DNA from: a virus
Virus record (IMG/VR): IMGVR_UViG_3300046665_000761
Coordinates: 1-35,084 of that record
Strand: one strand, 5' to 3'
Length of the DNA: 35,084 nt
Under the pieces are notes generated by a model, which saw only the letters and a list, made by a program, of their open reading frames with translations, ran no database searches and had not been told where the DNA came from. Positions 15,580 through 23,108 of this stretch are shown here, in pieces. Made by a program: the position numbers and the translations under genes. The stretch's first letter is position 1, and every line of letters begins with the position of its first letter.

Positions 15580-16044
15580 ATGAGCGGCTTTTCAGGTAAA
15601 CCCACCACCTTTGTGGACCAGGCAGTAGAGAACGACGGCTTTTGGCCCGACCTCTCCGTGTCTGAGTTCCAGAAGGGGTACCGCCTTCCGGCGGAATACC
15701 TGGTCGACATGCTGGCCGCTGACCTGACCATGGCCATGCACGAGGTAAACCTCGACCTGGCTACGTGTAAAGCGCGCTGGCAGGGCGCTGGAGTGTCAAG
15801 CGTTGAGTCTGCAGACACCACCGTCCTGCCGGAGCGCACCTTTAAAGTCGACCTGTACAAGCGCGCCGTCTACTGCCGCGCCAAGGCCAGCTTGCTGACC
15901 CAGTTCGCCACCGTCACCCGCCGCGACTCTGCCGAGAACACTGGCAAGGACCTGCCCGAGCGCTCCGACACCTTCCTGACCTTCAGTCAGCAAGCCGTGC
16001 GAGCTATCCAGGGTCGCGGCCGCATTACGGCGAAGTTGCTGTGA
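15580..16044 (+). CDS. L: Head completion protein, P2 gpL family
   Basis: This 154-residue protein closes the connector after packaging. Family pattern: MSGFSGKPTT, FWPDLSVSEFQKGYRLP, LVDMLAADLTMAMHEVNLDL and YKRAVYCRAKASLL. It is spaced 96 bases after gpM. A 17-codon open frame ending in ATGA at its start (15530-15583) could help translation. It overlaps the tail completion gene R by four bases. Confidence 0.88.
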   Translation: MSGFSGKPTTFVDQAVENDGFWPDLSVSEFQKGYRLPAEYLVDMLAADLTMAMHEVNLDLATCKARWQGAGVSSVESADTTVLPERTFKVDLYKRAVYCRAKASLLTQFATVTRRDSAENTGKDLPERSDTFLTFSQQAVRAIQGRGRITAKLL

Positions 16045-16487
16045 TCAAGCTCCGGGCGTTGACCGCCTACCTGATCGGTCGCCAGCTGGTGGCCACCGAG
16101 CAGCTCGACAGCTGGACCGACAACGTTCAGGTCGACCTGATCTGGAAGCCCGATGAAAAGGGCATGTACATGGGCGACCTGAACTACACCGCGACGATCT
16201 CGTTTGAGCGCTTCGCCGACAGCCCGGCGCGACTGATCGCCCTGGTGGGCAGTTGGCTGGAAGCGAACGACGAAGACCGCGAAGACCTGGCCGCGCCGAC
16301 CTTCGCCATCGACATGCTCGATGACGACCTGGCCGACGTCGAGCTGACCCTGCAGTTCAGCGAGCCGCAGTACCTGGCCGAGGATCCTGCAGGCGAAATC
16401 GAGGTGTACGGCAAGACCTGGTCGGCCGTTCCGTTTGAGCTGTGGGTCGCCGAGAGCGGCGAGGTAGTGCGCCATGACAGCGTCTAG
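16041..16487 (+). CDS. R: Tail completion protein, P2 gpR family
   Basis: This 148-residue protein acts in completing the tail. It begins MIKLRALTAYLIGR, and the body has a DLIWKPDEKG, YTATISFERF and LIALVGSWLEANDEDRE. It fits the P2 R family in length (155) and position. It starts with GTG and overlaps both neighbours, L by four bases and S by 14, in a tightly coupled operon. Confidence 0.85.
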   Translation: MIKLRALTAYLIGRQLVATEQLDSWTDNVQVDLIWKPDEKGMYMGDLNYTATISFERFADSPARLIALVGSWLEANDEDREDLAAPTFAIDMLDDDLADVELTLQFSEPQYLAEDPAGEIEVYGKTWSAVPFELWVAESGEVVRHDSV

Positions 16488-17154
16488 CCCGCTCAACCTC
16501 GACATTCGCGGCCTGCTGGGCGCCGAGGATCTGCTCGCCCTGCTGGAGCTGCCACCGGTGAAACGCCGGCGTCTGCTGAACAACGTCAGCAAGCGCGTGC
16601 GCAGCTTGAGCCGTGGCCGCGTGCGCAACCAGGAGAACCTGGACGGCTCGTCGTTCGCGCCTCGCAAGGACAGCACCAAGTCCAAGAAGAAGATGGAAAC
16701 CGGCCTGGCCAAGCTGCTCGATGTCGTGAAACTGACCGCCCAGGAGGCGGAACTCGGCTGGCGCAACCGTCTGACCCAGTACGTCGCCTCGCAACAGAAC
16801 AACGGTGGCAGCGAGCGTGTCACCGCGCACCAGATGCGCGAGCTGAATAAGGTCCCGCCCGGTACCGCCGCCACGGAAAAGCAGGCCAAGCGCCTGCGCC
16901 AGCTCAACTACCGGATCCGCTTGCCCGGGAAGAAAAAGCCTTCAAAGCCCAGCGTGGCCTGGATTCAGCAAAACCTGGAATACACCAAGGCCGGTCTGTT
17001 GATCCGCGTCCTGGACACCGAACACAAAGCCTCAACCGGTAAGCAGGCCTGGAACATCCAGTTGCCCGCCCGCCAATTCCTGGGCGCGAGTGCCAGTGAG
17101 ACCAGCCAACTGGTCAACCTGGTGCTGCGCCAAACCATCACATCCCCGCGATAG
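16474..17154 (+). CDS. S: Virion morphogenesis/tail completion protein, P2 gpS family
   Basis: This 226-residue protein has the S-family start (LLALLELPPVKRRRLLNNVSKRV, RSLSRGRVRNQENLDGSSFAPRK) that is shared with Mu gpG-type morphogenesis proteins. It is longer than P2 S (150), with an extra middle part around residues 70-150 rich in lysine, arginine and glutamine (for example AATEKQAKRLRQLNYRI). It overlaps R by 14 bases and is followed nine bases later by the tail sheath gene. Confidence 0.85.
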   Translation: MTASSPLNLDIRGLLGAEDLLALLELPPVKRRRLLNNVSKRVRSLSRGRVRNQENLDGSSFAPRKDSTKSKKKMETGLAKLLDVVKLTAQEAELGWRNRLTQYVASQQNNGGSERVTAHQMRELNKVPPGTAATEKQAKRLRQLNYRIRLPGKKKPSKPSVAWIQQNLEYTKAGLLIRVLDTEHKASTGKQAWNIQLPARQFLGASASETSQLVNLVLRQTITSPR

Positions 17155-17163
17155 AGGCATCCC

Positions 17164-18282
17164 ATGGCACTCGGCAGAGTCTCAGTCATTAACCAAAACC
17201 TCGGCCAAGGCACCGCCACCGAGGTCGAGCGTCTATTCCTGTTCATCGGGCCAGGCGCCAAGAACATTGGCCAGGTCATCGCTCTCAACACTGAAAGCGA
17301 TCTGGACGTCCAGCTGGGCATCCCGGCCAGCGACCTGAAAACCCAGATCATCGCCGCCCGGGCAAACGGCGGCGATCGCTGGAACGCCCTGGCCATGCCG
17401 ATCGCGGCCGATGGAGCCTGGTCGGACGCCTTCACCTATGCCCAGCAACATGGCTACGACGTCGAAGCCGTGGTCATCACCAAACCGGTGACCACTGTTG
17501 TCGAGCTGGCCAGCATGAACGCCGCCGCTGTAGGTGTGCAGAACACCTACGGCCGGCGCCTTTTCATCATTGCGGCCACTGCCGGCATCGACAGTGCCAC
17601 CGCTACATGGGCCGAGTACCAGACCGCCCAGCGCGACCTGGTCAAGGACCTGGTGGCCGATCGAGTGATTGCGGTCCCGCAGATGCACGGCAATAACTTG
17701 GGCGTGCTGGCCGGGCGCCTGGCCAATGCAGGCGTCAGCATTGCCGACACCCCCATGCGGGTGGCTACCGGCGCACTGCAGGGCCTGGGTGAAACTCCAA
17801 CGGACAAGGACGGCGTGCCGCTGCAGACGGCCACCAGCGCCGTGCTGGATGCTGCCCGCCTGTCCGTGCCCCAGACCTATGCCGGTTACCCGGGCATGTA
17901 CTGGGCCGACGGCAACATGCTGGTTGCCCCCGGCTCTGATGCCGATGTGATCGAGCACCTGCGCGTGCTCGACAAGGCAGCCCGCCGCGTTCGCGTGCTG
18001 CTGATCCAGCGCATCGGCGATCGCCGCCTGAACAGCTCGTCCGCCAGCATGGAAGTGAACCGCACCGCACTGATGGCGCCGCTACGCCAGATGGCCAAGT
18101 CCACCAAGGTCGGCGCCAACATCTTTCCGGGCGAGATCGAGCAACCCGGGAAGGACTCAATCACGTTGGCCTGGACCAGCAAAACCGCAGTCGTCGCGTA
18201 CCTGACCCTGCGCCCCCTCAACTGCCCGAAAGACATCACCGCCAACCTGGCGCTGGACCTTTCGCTGTCCGAAACGGAGTAA
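17164..18282 (+). CDS. FI: Contractile tail sheath protein, P2 gpFI-like
   Basis: This 372-residue protein is the sheath subunit of a contractile tail. It starts MALGRVSVINQNLGQG. The C-terminal half has WADGNMLVAPGSDADVIEHL, RRVRVLLIQRIGDR and EVNRTALMAPLRQMAKS, the polymer-linking region conserved in sheath proteins. The N-terminal half differs from the P2 FI pattern, which suggests a variant closer to Vibrio K139-like phages; this is from memory. It is three bases upstream of the tube gene. Confidence 0.9.
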   Translation: MALGRVSVINQNLGQGTATEVERLFLFIGPGAKNIGQVIALNTESDLDVQLGIPASDLKTQIIAARANGGDRWNALAMPIAADGAWSDAFTYAQQHGYDVEAVVITKPVTTVVELASMNAAAVGVQNTYGRRLFIIAATAGIDSATATWAEYQTAQRDLVKDLVADRVIAVPQMHGNNLGVLAGRLANAGVSIADTPMRVATGALQGLGETPTDKDGVPLQTATSAVLDAARLSVPQTYAGYPGMYWADGNMLVAPGSDADVIEHLRVLDKAARRVRVLLIQRIGDRRLNSSSASMEVNRTALMAPLRQMAKSTKVGANIFPGEIEQPGKDSITLAWTSKTAVVAYLTLRPLNCPKDITANLALDLSLSETE

Positions 18283-18285
18283 CCC

Positions 18286-18738
18286 ATGGCAGCAAAGATT
18301 GGCGGTAAGAATTTTGATATCTCCCTGGGTGACACCAAGATTCATTGCGAAGCCTGCACTCTGGACATCACCGATAACACCGCCGTGGCGCAAACCCGGG
18401 GCGTTCCCAACGGTCACGTCGACGGCGACGTAGCAGCAGCCGGTGAACTTGAGGTCGACATCACCAACTTCAAGCTGATCACCGAACAGGCAGGCACTGC
18501 CGGCAGTTTCCGCGAGCTGGAGCCGTTCGACATCGTGTTCTACGCCAAGGCAGGCGAGGAAGAAATCAAGTACGAGGCCTTCGGCTGCAAGCTTCGCGTG
18601 TCCAGCCTCCTGAGCCTGGACCCCAAGGGCGCCACAAAGTCCACTGTGAAGCTGCCTTTCGACGTGACGTCGCCGGACTTCATCAAGATCGATGACGTGC
18701 CGTACCTGGCTGCCTCGGAAATCGAGGACCTGACCTAA
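18286..18738 (+). CDS. FII: Major tail tube protein, FII-like
   Basis: This 150-residue protein follows the sheath gene by three bases, the usual place of the tube protein. It has a beta-rich start (KIGGKNFDISLGDTKIHCEA), an ITDNTAVAQTRGVPNGHVDG segment and FREL.EPFDIVFYAKAGEEE. These fit a tail-tube fold that polymerises around the tape measure. The stop overlaps the TraR-like start by one base (TAATG). Confidence 0.85.
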   Translation: MAAKIGGKNFDISLGDTKIHCEACTLDITDNTAVAQTRGVPNGHVDGDVAAAGELEVDITNFKLITEQAGTAGSFRELEPFDIVFYAKAGEEEIKYEAFGCKLRVSSLLSLDPKGATKSTVKLPFDVTSPDFIKIDDVPYLAASEIEDLT

Positions 18739-18947
18739 TGGTTTGCCCGTTCGACCGTGCCCAGGCCCTGGAACAGCGTCAACGTGACCAGGCTATCGCC
18801 GCCGCGTTGGCTCTGGCGCGGCCGACCGGGCCCAGCCTCACCCATTGCGAAGACTGCGACAAGCCGATCCCCGAAGCGCGCCAGGCGCTGGGCGGCATGA
18901 CTCGCTGTGTGCCGTGCCAGACCGTCCACGAAGGAAAGCGCCGATGA
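18738..18947 (+). CDS. TraR/DksA-type zinc-finger protein
   Basis: This 69-residue protein has C-E-D-C and C-V-P-C pairs with GG and arginine between them (C-x2-C-x17-C-x2-C), the C4 zinc finger of TraR/DksA proteins. The helical N-terminal part (ALEQRQRDQAIAAAL) would insert in the RNA polymerase secondary channel, as TraR does. It is in the lysis region of the late operon, where P2-like phages commonly carry such a gene, so it may shift host transcription late in infection. Confidence 0.85.
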   Translation: MVCPFDRAQALEQRQRDQAIAAALALARPTGPSLTHCEDCDKPIPEARQALGGMTRCVPCQTVHEGKRR

Positions 18948-19261
18948 CTGCTCGAGCAACCCCAAAAGCCACCGGTGCCGAACGCCTGGGCAAAGCTGAA
19001 AGCGATATCGCCGTGCTCAAGCACCAGGTGCGCCAGCTCGAGGATCGCCATGAGGCTGTGCCCGGGCGTGTCACCCGCCTGGAAGGCCAGTTTGAGCACA
19101 TGTCGGGCCAGCTTTCCCAACTGAATGAGGGCCAGCAGAAGCTGACCGTGGTGGTCTCCGATATCGGCAAGAAGATCACCTGGGCGTTGGCGATCGCCAG
19201 CACCTTGTGGGCGATCCTGCAGATGGTCGGGCCCACCCTGTTGCGAGTGGTGTTCCCTTGA
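18944..19261 (+). CDS. Holin-like protein with one C-terminal membrane span
   Basis: This 105-residue protein starts at ATG 18944, four bases inside the TraR-like gene. It has a long coiled-coil-like part (AESDIAVLKHQVRQLEDRHEA, RLEGQFEHMSGQLSQLNEGQQ) followed by one hydrophobic segment (ITWALAIASTLWAILQMVG). This layout resembles XhlA/DUF-type holin-associated proteins. Position directly upstream of the endolysin supports a role in lysis. The N-terminal part is predicted cytoplasmic. Confidence 0.72.
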   Translation: MTARATPKATGAERLGKAESDIAVLKHQVRQLEDRHEAVPGRVTRLEGQFEHMSGQLSQLNEGQQKLTVVVSDIGKKITWALAIASTLWAILQMVGPTLLRVVFP

Positions 19262-19782
19262 ACCTGCGCGGCAAGATCGCCGCCGGCGTCCTGGTGCTCT
19301 GCAGCGGAACGCTTACTGCGTTTCTGGGCAACTGGGAAGGTAACGGCCAAAACACCGTGTACCCCGACAGGCTGGCCCGAGGTCTGCCCAGCGTGTGCAA
19401 GGGCATTACGAAGCACACCAGCCCCTATCCGGTGGTGGTGGGTGATTACTGGTCGGACGCGCGCTGCGCCGAAGTCGAGCACCTGGTGATCAGCAAGGGC
19501 CAGCTCGAACTGGCGGACTGCATCACCAACCAGGCTGTCGGCCAGAACACGTTCGACGCCCTGACCAGCCATGGCCACAACGTTGGCAACCCGAACACCT
19601 GCGCCAGCCGCGCCGTGGGCCTGATCAACGCCGGCCGTATCGCCGAGGGATGCAGGGCCTTGGCCTACGCGCCGGACGGCTCACCCGTCTGGTCCTACGT
19701 AACCCTGTCCAATGGCCGCAAGCAATTCGTCCAGGGCTTGCACAACCGCCGGATCGCCGAAATGGAGCTGTGCCTGAAATGA
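19258..19782 (+). CDS. Phage endolysin (lysozyme, GH24-like) with SAR-like N-terminus
   Basis: This 174-residue protein starts at TTG 19258, overlapping the stop of the holin-like gene; a GTG at 19207 is less likely. The N-terminal segment AAGVLVLCSGTLTAFLG is weakly hydrophobic and rich in glycine, alanine, serine and threonine, as in signal-arrest-release (SAR) domains. It is followed by catalytic E27 in WEG, D37 in YPD and GLPSVCKGIT with T51. The enzyme cleaves peptidoglycan. A cysteine (C15) lies inside the SAR segment and C47 near the active site, as in the P1 Lyz type. Confidence 0.87.
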   Translation: MNLRGKIAAGVLVLCSGTLTAFLGNWEGNGQNTVYPDRLARGLPSVCKGITKHTSPYPVVVGDYWSDARCAEVEHLVISKGQLELADCITNQAVGQNTFDALTSHGHNVGNPNTCASRAVGLINAGRIAEGCRALAYAPDGSPVWSYVTLSNGRKQFVQGLHNRRIAEMELCLK

Positions 19783-20264
19783 CCATTAGCCCGTTACGAC
19801 TTGTCCTGGTGCTCCTGGTTGTCGGCCTTCTCGGTTGGGCCTGGCTCGATCACGTTGCCGACCAGCGCGACACCGCCCAGCGCGAGCTGGCCACCGCCAC
19901 GACCGAAGTCAACGGGCTGCGCGCTACTGCCGTGCTGGCCGGCGAAATGCTCGCCGCCCGCGACCAGATCGACCAACAACGCACCGAGGAACTGAACCAT
20001 GAACGCGCTGAAAACGCGGCTTTGCGCCGTGACGTTGACGCTGGCAATCAGCGGCTGCTCGTCCGTGCCACCTGCAGCCGCCCCGCAATGTCCGCCAGTG
20101 CCGGCGCCGGCCGCGTGGCTGATGCAGCCACCGCCGAACTCGCAGCAGACGCTCGACCAGATTATTTCACCCTCCGCGACGAACTCGCCCTCAGCCGGGA
20201 AATGATCCTGGGCCTGCAGGACCACATCCGCCAGTTGTGCCTGCGCATGCCGGCACAACCCTGA
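19779..20264 (+). CDS. Rz: Rz-like inner-membrane spanin subunit
   Basis: This 161-residue i-spanin starts at ATG 19779, overlapping the endolysin stop. It has a single N-terminal membrane span (LRLVLVLLVVGLLGWAWL) and a long periplasmic coiled-coil region (QRDTAQRELATATTEVNGL). Its C-terminal region would contact the lipoprotein partner Rz1, whose gene is nested inside it at 19999-20205. Rz and Rz1 join the inner and outer membranes and fuse them in the last step of lysis. Confidence 0.85.
   Translation: MTISPLRLVLVLLVVGLLGWAWLDHVADQRDTAQRELATATTEVNGLRATAVLAGEMLAARDQIDQQRTEELNHERAENAALRRDVDAGNQRLLVRATCSRPAMSASAGAGRVADAATAELAADARPDYFTLRDELALSREMILGLQDHIRQLCLRMPAQP
19999..20205 (+). CDS. Rz1: Rz1-like outer-membrane spanin lipoprotein, nested in Rz
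   Basis: This 68-residue protein is read in another frame entirely inside Rz. The N-terminus (MNALKTRLCAVTLTLAISGC) is a lipoprotein signal with a lipobox ending ISGC, followed by a serine and then the proline-rich segment SSVPPAAAPQCPPVPAPAAW, as in Rz1 lipoproteins. The mature protein would be about 49 residues. Overlapping Rz/Rz1 coding is the known arrangement. Confidence 0.88.
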   Translation: MNALKTRLCAVTLTLAISGCSSVPPAAAPQCPPVPAPAAWLMQPPPNSQQTLDQIISPSATNSPSAGK

Positions 20265-20290
20265 ATCTCCTCAAACCAATGGAAAGCACC

Positions 20291-20593
20291 ATGACCACCA
20301 CTACCAACGACGCCGTACGCGAAATCACCCTGGAAGTCAGCGACCAGGAGTTCACTTTCAAGCTGGATCCCCAGGTCGTGACGAAGTACTTCAACTCGAC
20401 CACCCAGGCCAACAAGGTCGCCCCGGCCAACAACCTGTTGATCAACACCGTGCTGCAGGACCAGCGCGCCGCACTGAAACCGTTCCTGGTTAACCCGGTG
20501 ACCGTGATGGAGCTGGCCGGCGCGCTGCTGGAGGAATACGCGCCAAGCCTTGATGTGATCGTAAAAAAGTCCTCGAGCACGCTGACCGCCTGA
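20291..20593 (+). CDS. E: Tail assembly chaperone, gpE-like short product
   Basis: This 100-residue protein lies between lysis genes and the tape measure, as P2 E does. ATG 20291 has GGAAAG five bases upstream; an ATG at 20279 is in frame but lacks one. It has strand segments (REITLEVSDQEFTFKLDP) and helices (VTVMELAGALLEEYAPSLDVIV). The end is reached after the slip sequence A AAA AAG, so a longer form is expected by -1 frameshifting (see the next entry). It would bind the tape measure until assembly. Confidence 0.82.
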   Translation: MTTTTNDAVREITLEVSDQEFTFKLDPQVVTKYFNSTTQANKVAPANNLLINTVLQDQRAALKPFLVNPVTVMELAGALLEEYAPSLDVIVKKSSSTLTA

Positions 20594-20757
20594 CCGAAGA
20601 CAGCTTGGGCCAGTTGGTGGCACTGACCACCCGCTGGCTCCCCGGTACCGAACTCACCATTGAAGCAATGGGCACAGCCAAGTGGCTGGAGGACGAGCAC
20701 TGGCGCCGCATGGAAATCGCCGTCGCCAACGGCATCGCTTACGCACTGAACGGATAA
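20291..20757 (+). CDS. gpE-E' frameshift product of the tail chaperone
   Basis: This is the predicted 155-residue fusion made by a -1 shift at 20563-20569. The first 93 codons match the short protein up to the two lysines. Then the frame starting at 20569 stays open for 62 codons to TAA at 20755-20757, seven bases before the tape measure. The shifted part (VLEHADRLTEDSLGQLVALT, ending AVANGIAYALNG) reads as a normal soluble helical protein and has no ribosome binding site of its own. The E/E' frameshift is conserved in P2, lambda (G/GT) and others. Confidence 0.78.
20563..20569 (+). promoter_or_regulatory. Programmed -1 frameshift slip site
   Basis: The heptamer A AAA AAG is in the reading phase needed for tandem lysyl-tRNA slippage (GTA AAA AAG in the zero frame). 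The zero frame ends 24 bases later at TGA, whereas the -1 frame stays open for 62 codons. A GGTGG/CCACC hairpin with outer CCAG/CTGG pairs lies at 20610-20637, further than the usual spacing, so its role as a stimulator is unsure. Confidence 0.75.
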
Positions 20758-20763
20758 CCCTCA

Positions 20764-22794
20764 ATGGCCGATCGCTCCGCCCGCCTGGCTTTCATTCTCA
20801 GCCTGACCGATAAGGTCAGCGCGCCGTTGGGCAAGGTGAAAACCACCTTCTCCGACTTGGCTGCTGCAGGTGAAGCCAACATCAAGCAGATGGGCCTCGG
20901 CCTGGGCGGCATGATCGGTGCGGCGAAGGGCATCACCGAGTCCCTGGAACCGGCGCTTGAGATGAACCGAGCGTTGGGACAGGTGCGATCCCTGGACGTC
21001 GCCGGGGACGCCCTGGACGCGCTGAACAAGAAGGCTCTGGCTTTCTCTGTCCAGTACGCCACCAGCGCGTCCGAGTTTGTGGAGTCGGCCTACAGCATTT
21101 CCGGGGCCATCAAGGGCCTGGCCGGCGACCAGTTGGCCACCTTCACCAACACGTCCAACCTGCTGGCCAAGGCCACCAAATCCGACGCCGAGACCATGGG
21201 GCAGTACGTCGGCACGATGTACAACATCTTCAAGGCCGGCGCCGACGCCATGGGTAAGGACAAATGGGTCGAGCAACTGGGCGGCCAGACGGCAATGGTG
21301 GTGAAGCTGTTCCGCACCGATGGCGCGCAGCTCAAGGACGCATTTAAGGAGGTCGGCGCCATCGCGACCTCCTCCGGCATGAGCATTGCGGAGCAGTTCG
21401 CGGTGATCGGCACGCTCAGCAGCACCATGGAAGGCGGCGACGCCGGCGGCCGATTGAAGGCCTTCTTTGAGAACGCGGCCAACGGCGCCAAGACCCTGGG
21501 CGTCAAGCTGACCGACGCCAAGGGCAATATGCTCCCGATAATGGACGTGCTGGCCAAGCTGCAGGGCAAGCTGGGCGACCTCACCACCGCATCGGCCAAC
21601 GCCAAACTGTTGGCCGCATTCGGCGGCGAAGGCGCCCAGGTGATCGGTGCCCTGGCCAAGGACACCGACCGACTGAAAAACGGTATCGCCGAGTTGGGCA
21701 AAGTCCGCGGACTCGAGTCGGCCGAGAAGATGGCCCAGGCCATGGTCGATCCGTGGCAGCAGTTCGGCGCCGCCGTGCAGGCCCTGCGCATTGCCTTCGG
21801 CCAGGCGCTGATCCCCATGCTCACGCCGTTGATGGAAAAGCTGGTGGCTATCGCGTCGACGTTGACCCGTTGGACCCAAATGTTTCCCAACATCACCCGT
21901 GTAATCGGCATCACCACGTTGGTGGTGTTCGGGCTGATCGCGGCCATGTCGGCCATGACCCTGGTCGTGGGCATGTCAAAAATGGTCTGGCTGTCGATGG
22001 TGACGATCTGGAAGGTGCTGACCTGGACCGGTTTCCGCTCGATCGCCATGTTCCTCTACCACACGGTCATGATCTCGGCCTTCGTGGTCGGCATGGTGGC
22101 CATGTACACCTGGATGGGCCTGGTCCGGGGCGCCATGCTGCTGTGGCAAGGCGCTATCTGGCTGGTGAACGCAGCCATGTACGCCAACCCGGTCGGGCTG
22201 ATCATTGCCGGCGTCGTCGCCGCGATCGCGGTCATCGCCGCCGCCGTCTACTACTGGGACGACTGGACCAGCGCCCTGATGGATACGGCCGCATTCCAGT
22301 GGGTGAGCGCCAAGCTGCAGGCGCTGTCGGACTGGTTCGGCTCTATCGGCGGCTGGACCGGCCTGGCCAGCGCTGCCTGGGACGGCATCGTCAACATCTT
22401 CAAGAGCGCGATCAGCAGTCTGATCGACATGTTGAACAAAATCCCAGGCGTGCAGATCGACGCATCGTTTGGTGACATGCCCAAGGCGCCGGAGCTGCCC
22501 GGCATCTCCGCGCCCCTGGTCGCCGGGCCGCAAGTCCCCCAGTTGGTCAGCGTGCCATCCCTGGGCGAGCAGGCCGACCAGACCCGCGAACGTATCACTG
22601 CCAACACCGCCAGCATTTCGCCGCTTCGTCCCAACGCCGTGCCGGCGGGCGGCCTGCTGCGCTCGATTCAGAACACCACCAACAACACCCAGACGCAACA
22701 AGGCATCCATGTGGAAAACCTGACGATCAAGAACGACAAGCCGATGACCCCGCTTGAGCTGGAAAACATGGTCAGCATGGCGGTGCCGGGATGA
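20764..22794 (+). CDS. T: Tail tape measure protein, P2 gpT-like
   Basis: This 676-residue protein fills the tail tube and sets tail length. It has the phage tail tape-measure core near residues 55-310 (ALEMNRALGQVRSLDV, SASEFVESAYSISGAIKGL, AMVVKLFRTDGAQLKDAFKEVG), four or so hydrophobic segments around residues 380-500 (ITTLVVFGLIAAMSAMTLVV, VGLIIAGVVAAIAVIAAAV), and a hydrophilic end. It is shorter than P2 T (815), which would mean a shorter tail. It follows the chaperone by seven bases and overlaps the DUF2590 gene by four. Confidence 0.93.
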   Translation: MADRSARLAFILSLTDKVSAPLGKVKTTFSDLAAAGEANIKQMGLGLGGMIGAAKGITESLEPALEMNRALGQVRSLDVAGDALDALNKKALAFSVQYATSASEFVESAYSISGAIKGLAGDQLATFTNTSNLLAKATKSDAETMGQYVGTMYNIFKAGADAMGKDKWVEQLGGQTAMVVKLFRTDGAQLKDAFKEVGAIATSSGMSIAEQFAVIGTLSSTMEGGDAGGRLKAFFENAANGAKTLGVKLTDAKGNMLPIMDVLAKLQGKLGDLTTASANAKLLAAFGGEGAQVIGALAKDTDRLKNGIAELGKVRGLESAEKMAQAMVDPWQQFGAAVQALRIAFGQALIPMLTPLMEKLVAIASTLTRWTQMFPNITRVIGITTLVVFGLIAAMSAMTLVVGMSKMVWLSMVTIWKVLTWTGFRSIAMFLYHTVMISAFVVGMVAMYTWMGLVRGAMLLWQGAIWLVNAAMYANPVGLIIAGVVAAIAVIAAAVYYWDDWTSALMDTAAFQWVSAKLQALSDWFGSIGGWTGLASAAWDGIVNIFKSAISSLIDMLNKIPGVQIDASFGDMPKAPELPGISAPLVAGPQVPQLVSVPSLGEQADQTRERITANTASISPLRPNAVPAGGLLRSIQNTTNNTQTQQGIHVENLTIKNDKPMTPLELENMVSMAVPG

Positions 22795-23108
22795 GTGAAT
22801 ACCTTGACCTGCTGATCGTCGACAACGACCTGGTGCTGGACCTCGGCCGACAGCCGGAATTAGTAGTCGATAGGGCCTGTATCGCCCAGGACATCGGCCA
22901 CATGATCCGCGACAGCGGCCTGCTGGTCTCCCTGGTCGCCGAGCGCAGCAACCTGATCAAGCGCGACTACCGCCAGCAACTTGAGCTGCTGGTGGAGACC
23001 GACGTGCGCCTGGTACCGGGCACCGCCCGGGTTAAAGACCTGGGCAACGGCCAGTACCTGATCACCGCCAAAACCCTGCAGTTCGGCGACGTGGAGGTGA
23101 TCCTGTGA
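22791..23108 (+). CDS. DUF2590 family tail protein
   Basis: This 105-residue protein reads like the DUF2590 family found behind the tape measure in some P2-like phages of Vibrio and Pseudomonas: MSEYLDLLIVDNDLVLDLG, then a QPELVVDRACIAQDIGHMIR, GLLVSLVAERS and a LELLVETDVRLVPGT. By position and acidic beta-rich start it may be the equivalent of gp25/gpW, a baseplate wedge part. The start is ATGA-coupled to the tape measure, and its stop overlaps the baseplate J start. Confidence 0.78.
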   Translation: MSEYLDLLIVDNDLVLDLGRQPELVVDRACIAQDIGHMIRDSGLLVSLVAERSNLIKRDYRQQLELLVETDVRLVPGTARVKDLGNGQYLITAKTLQFGDVEVIL

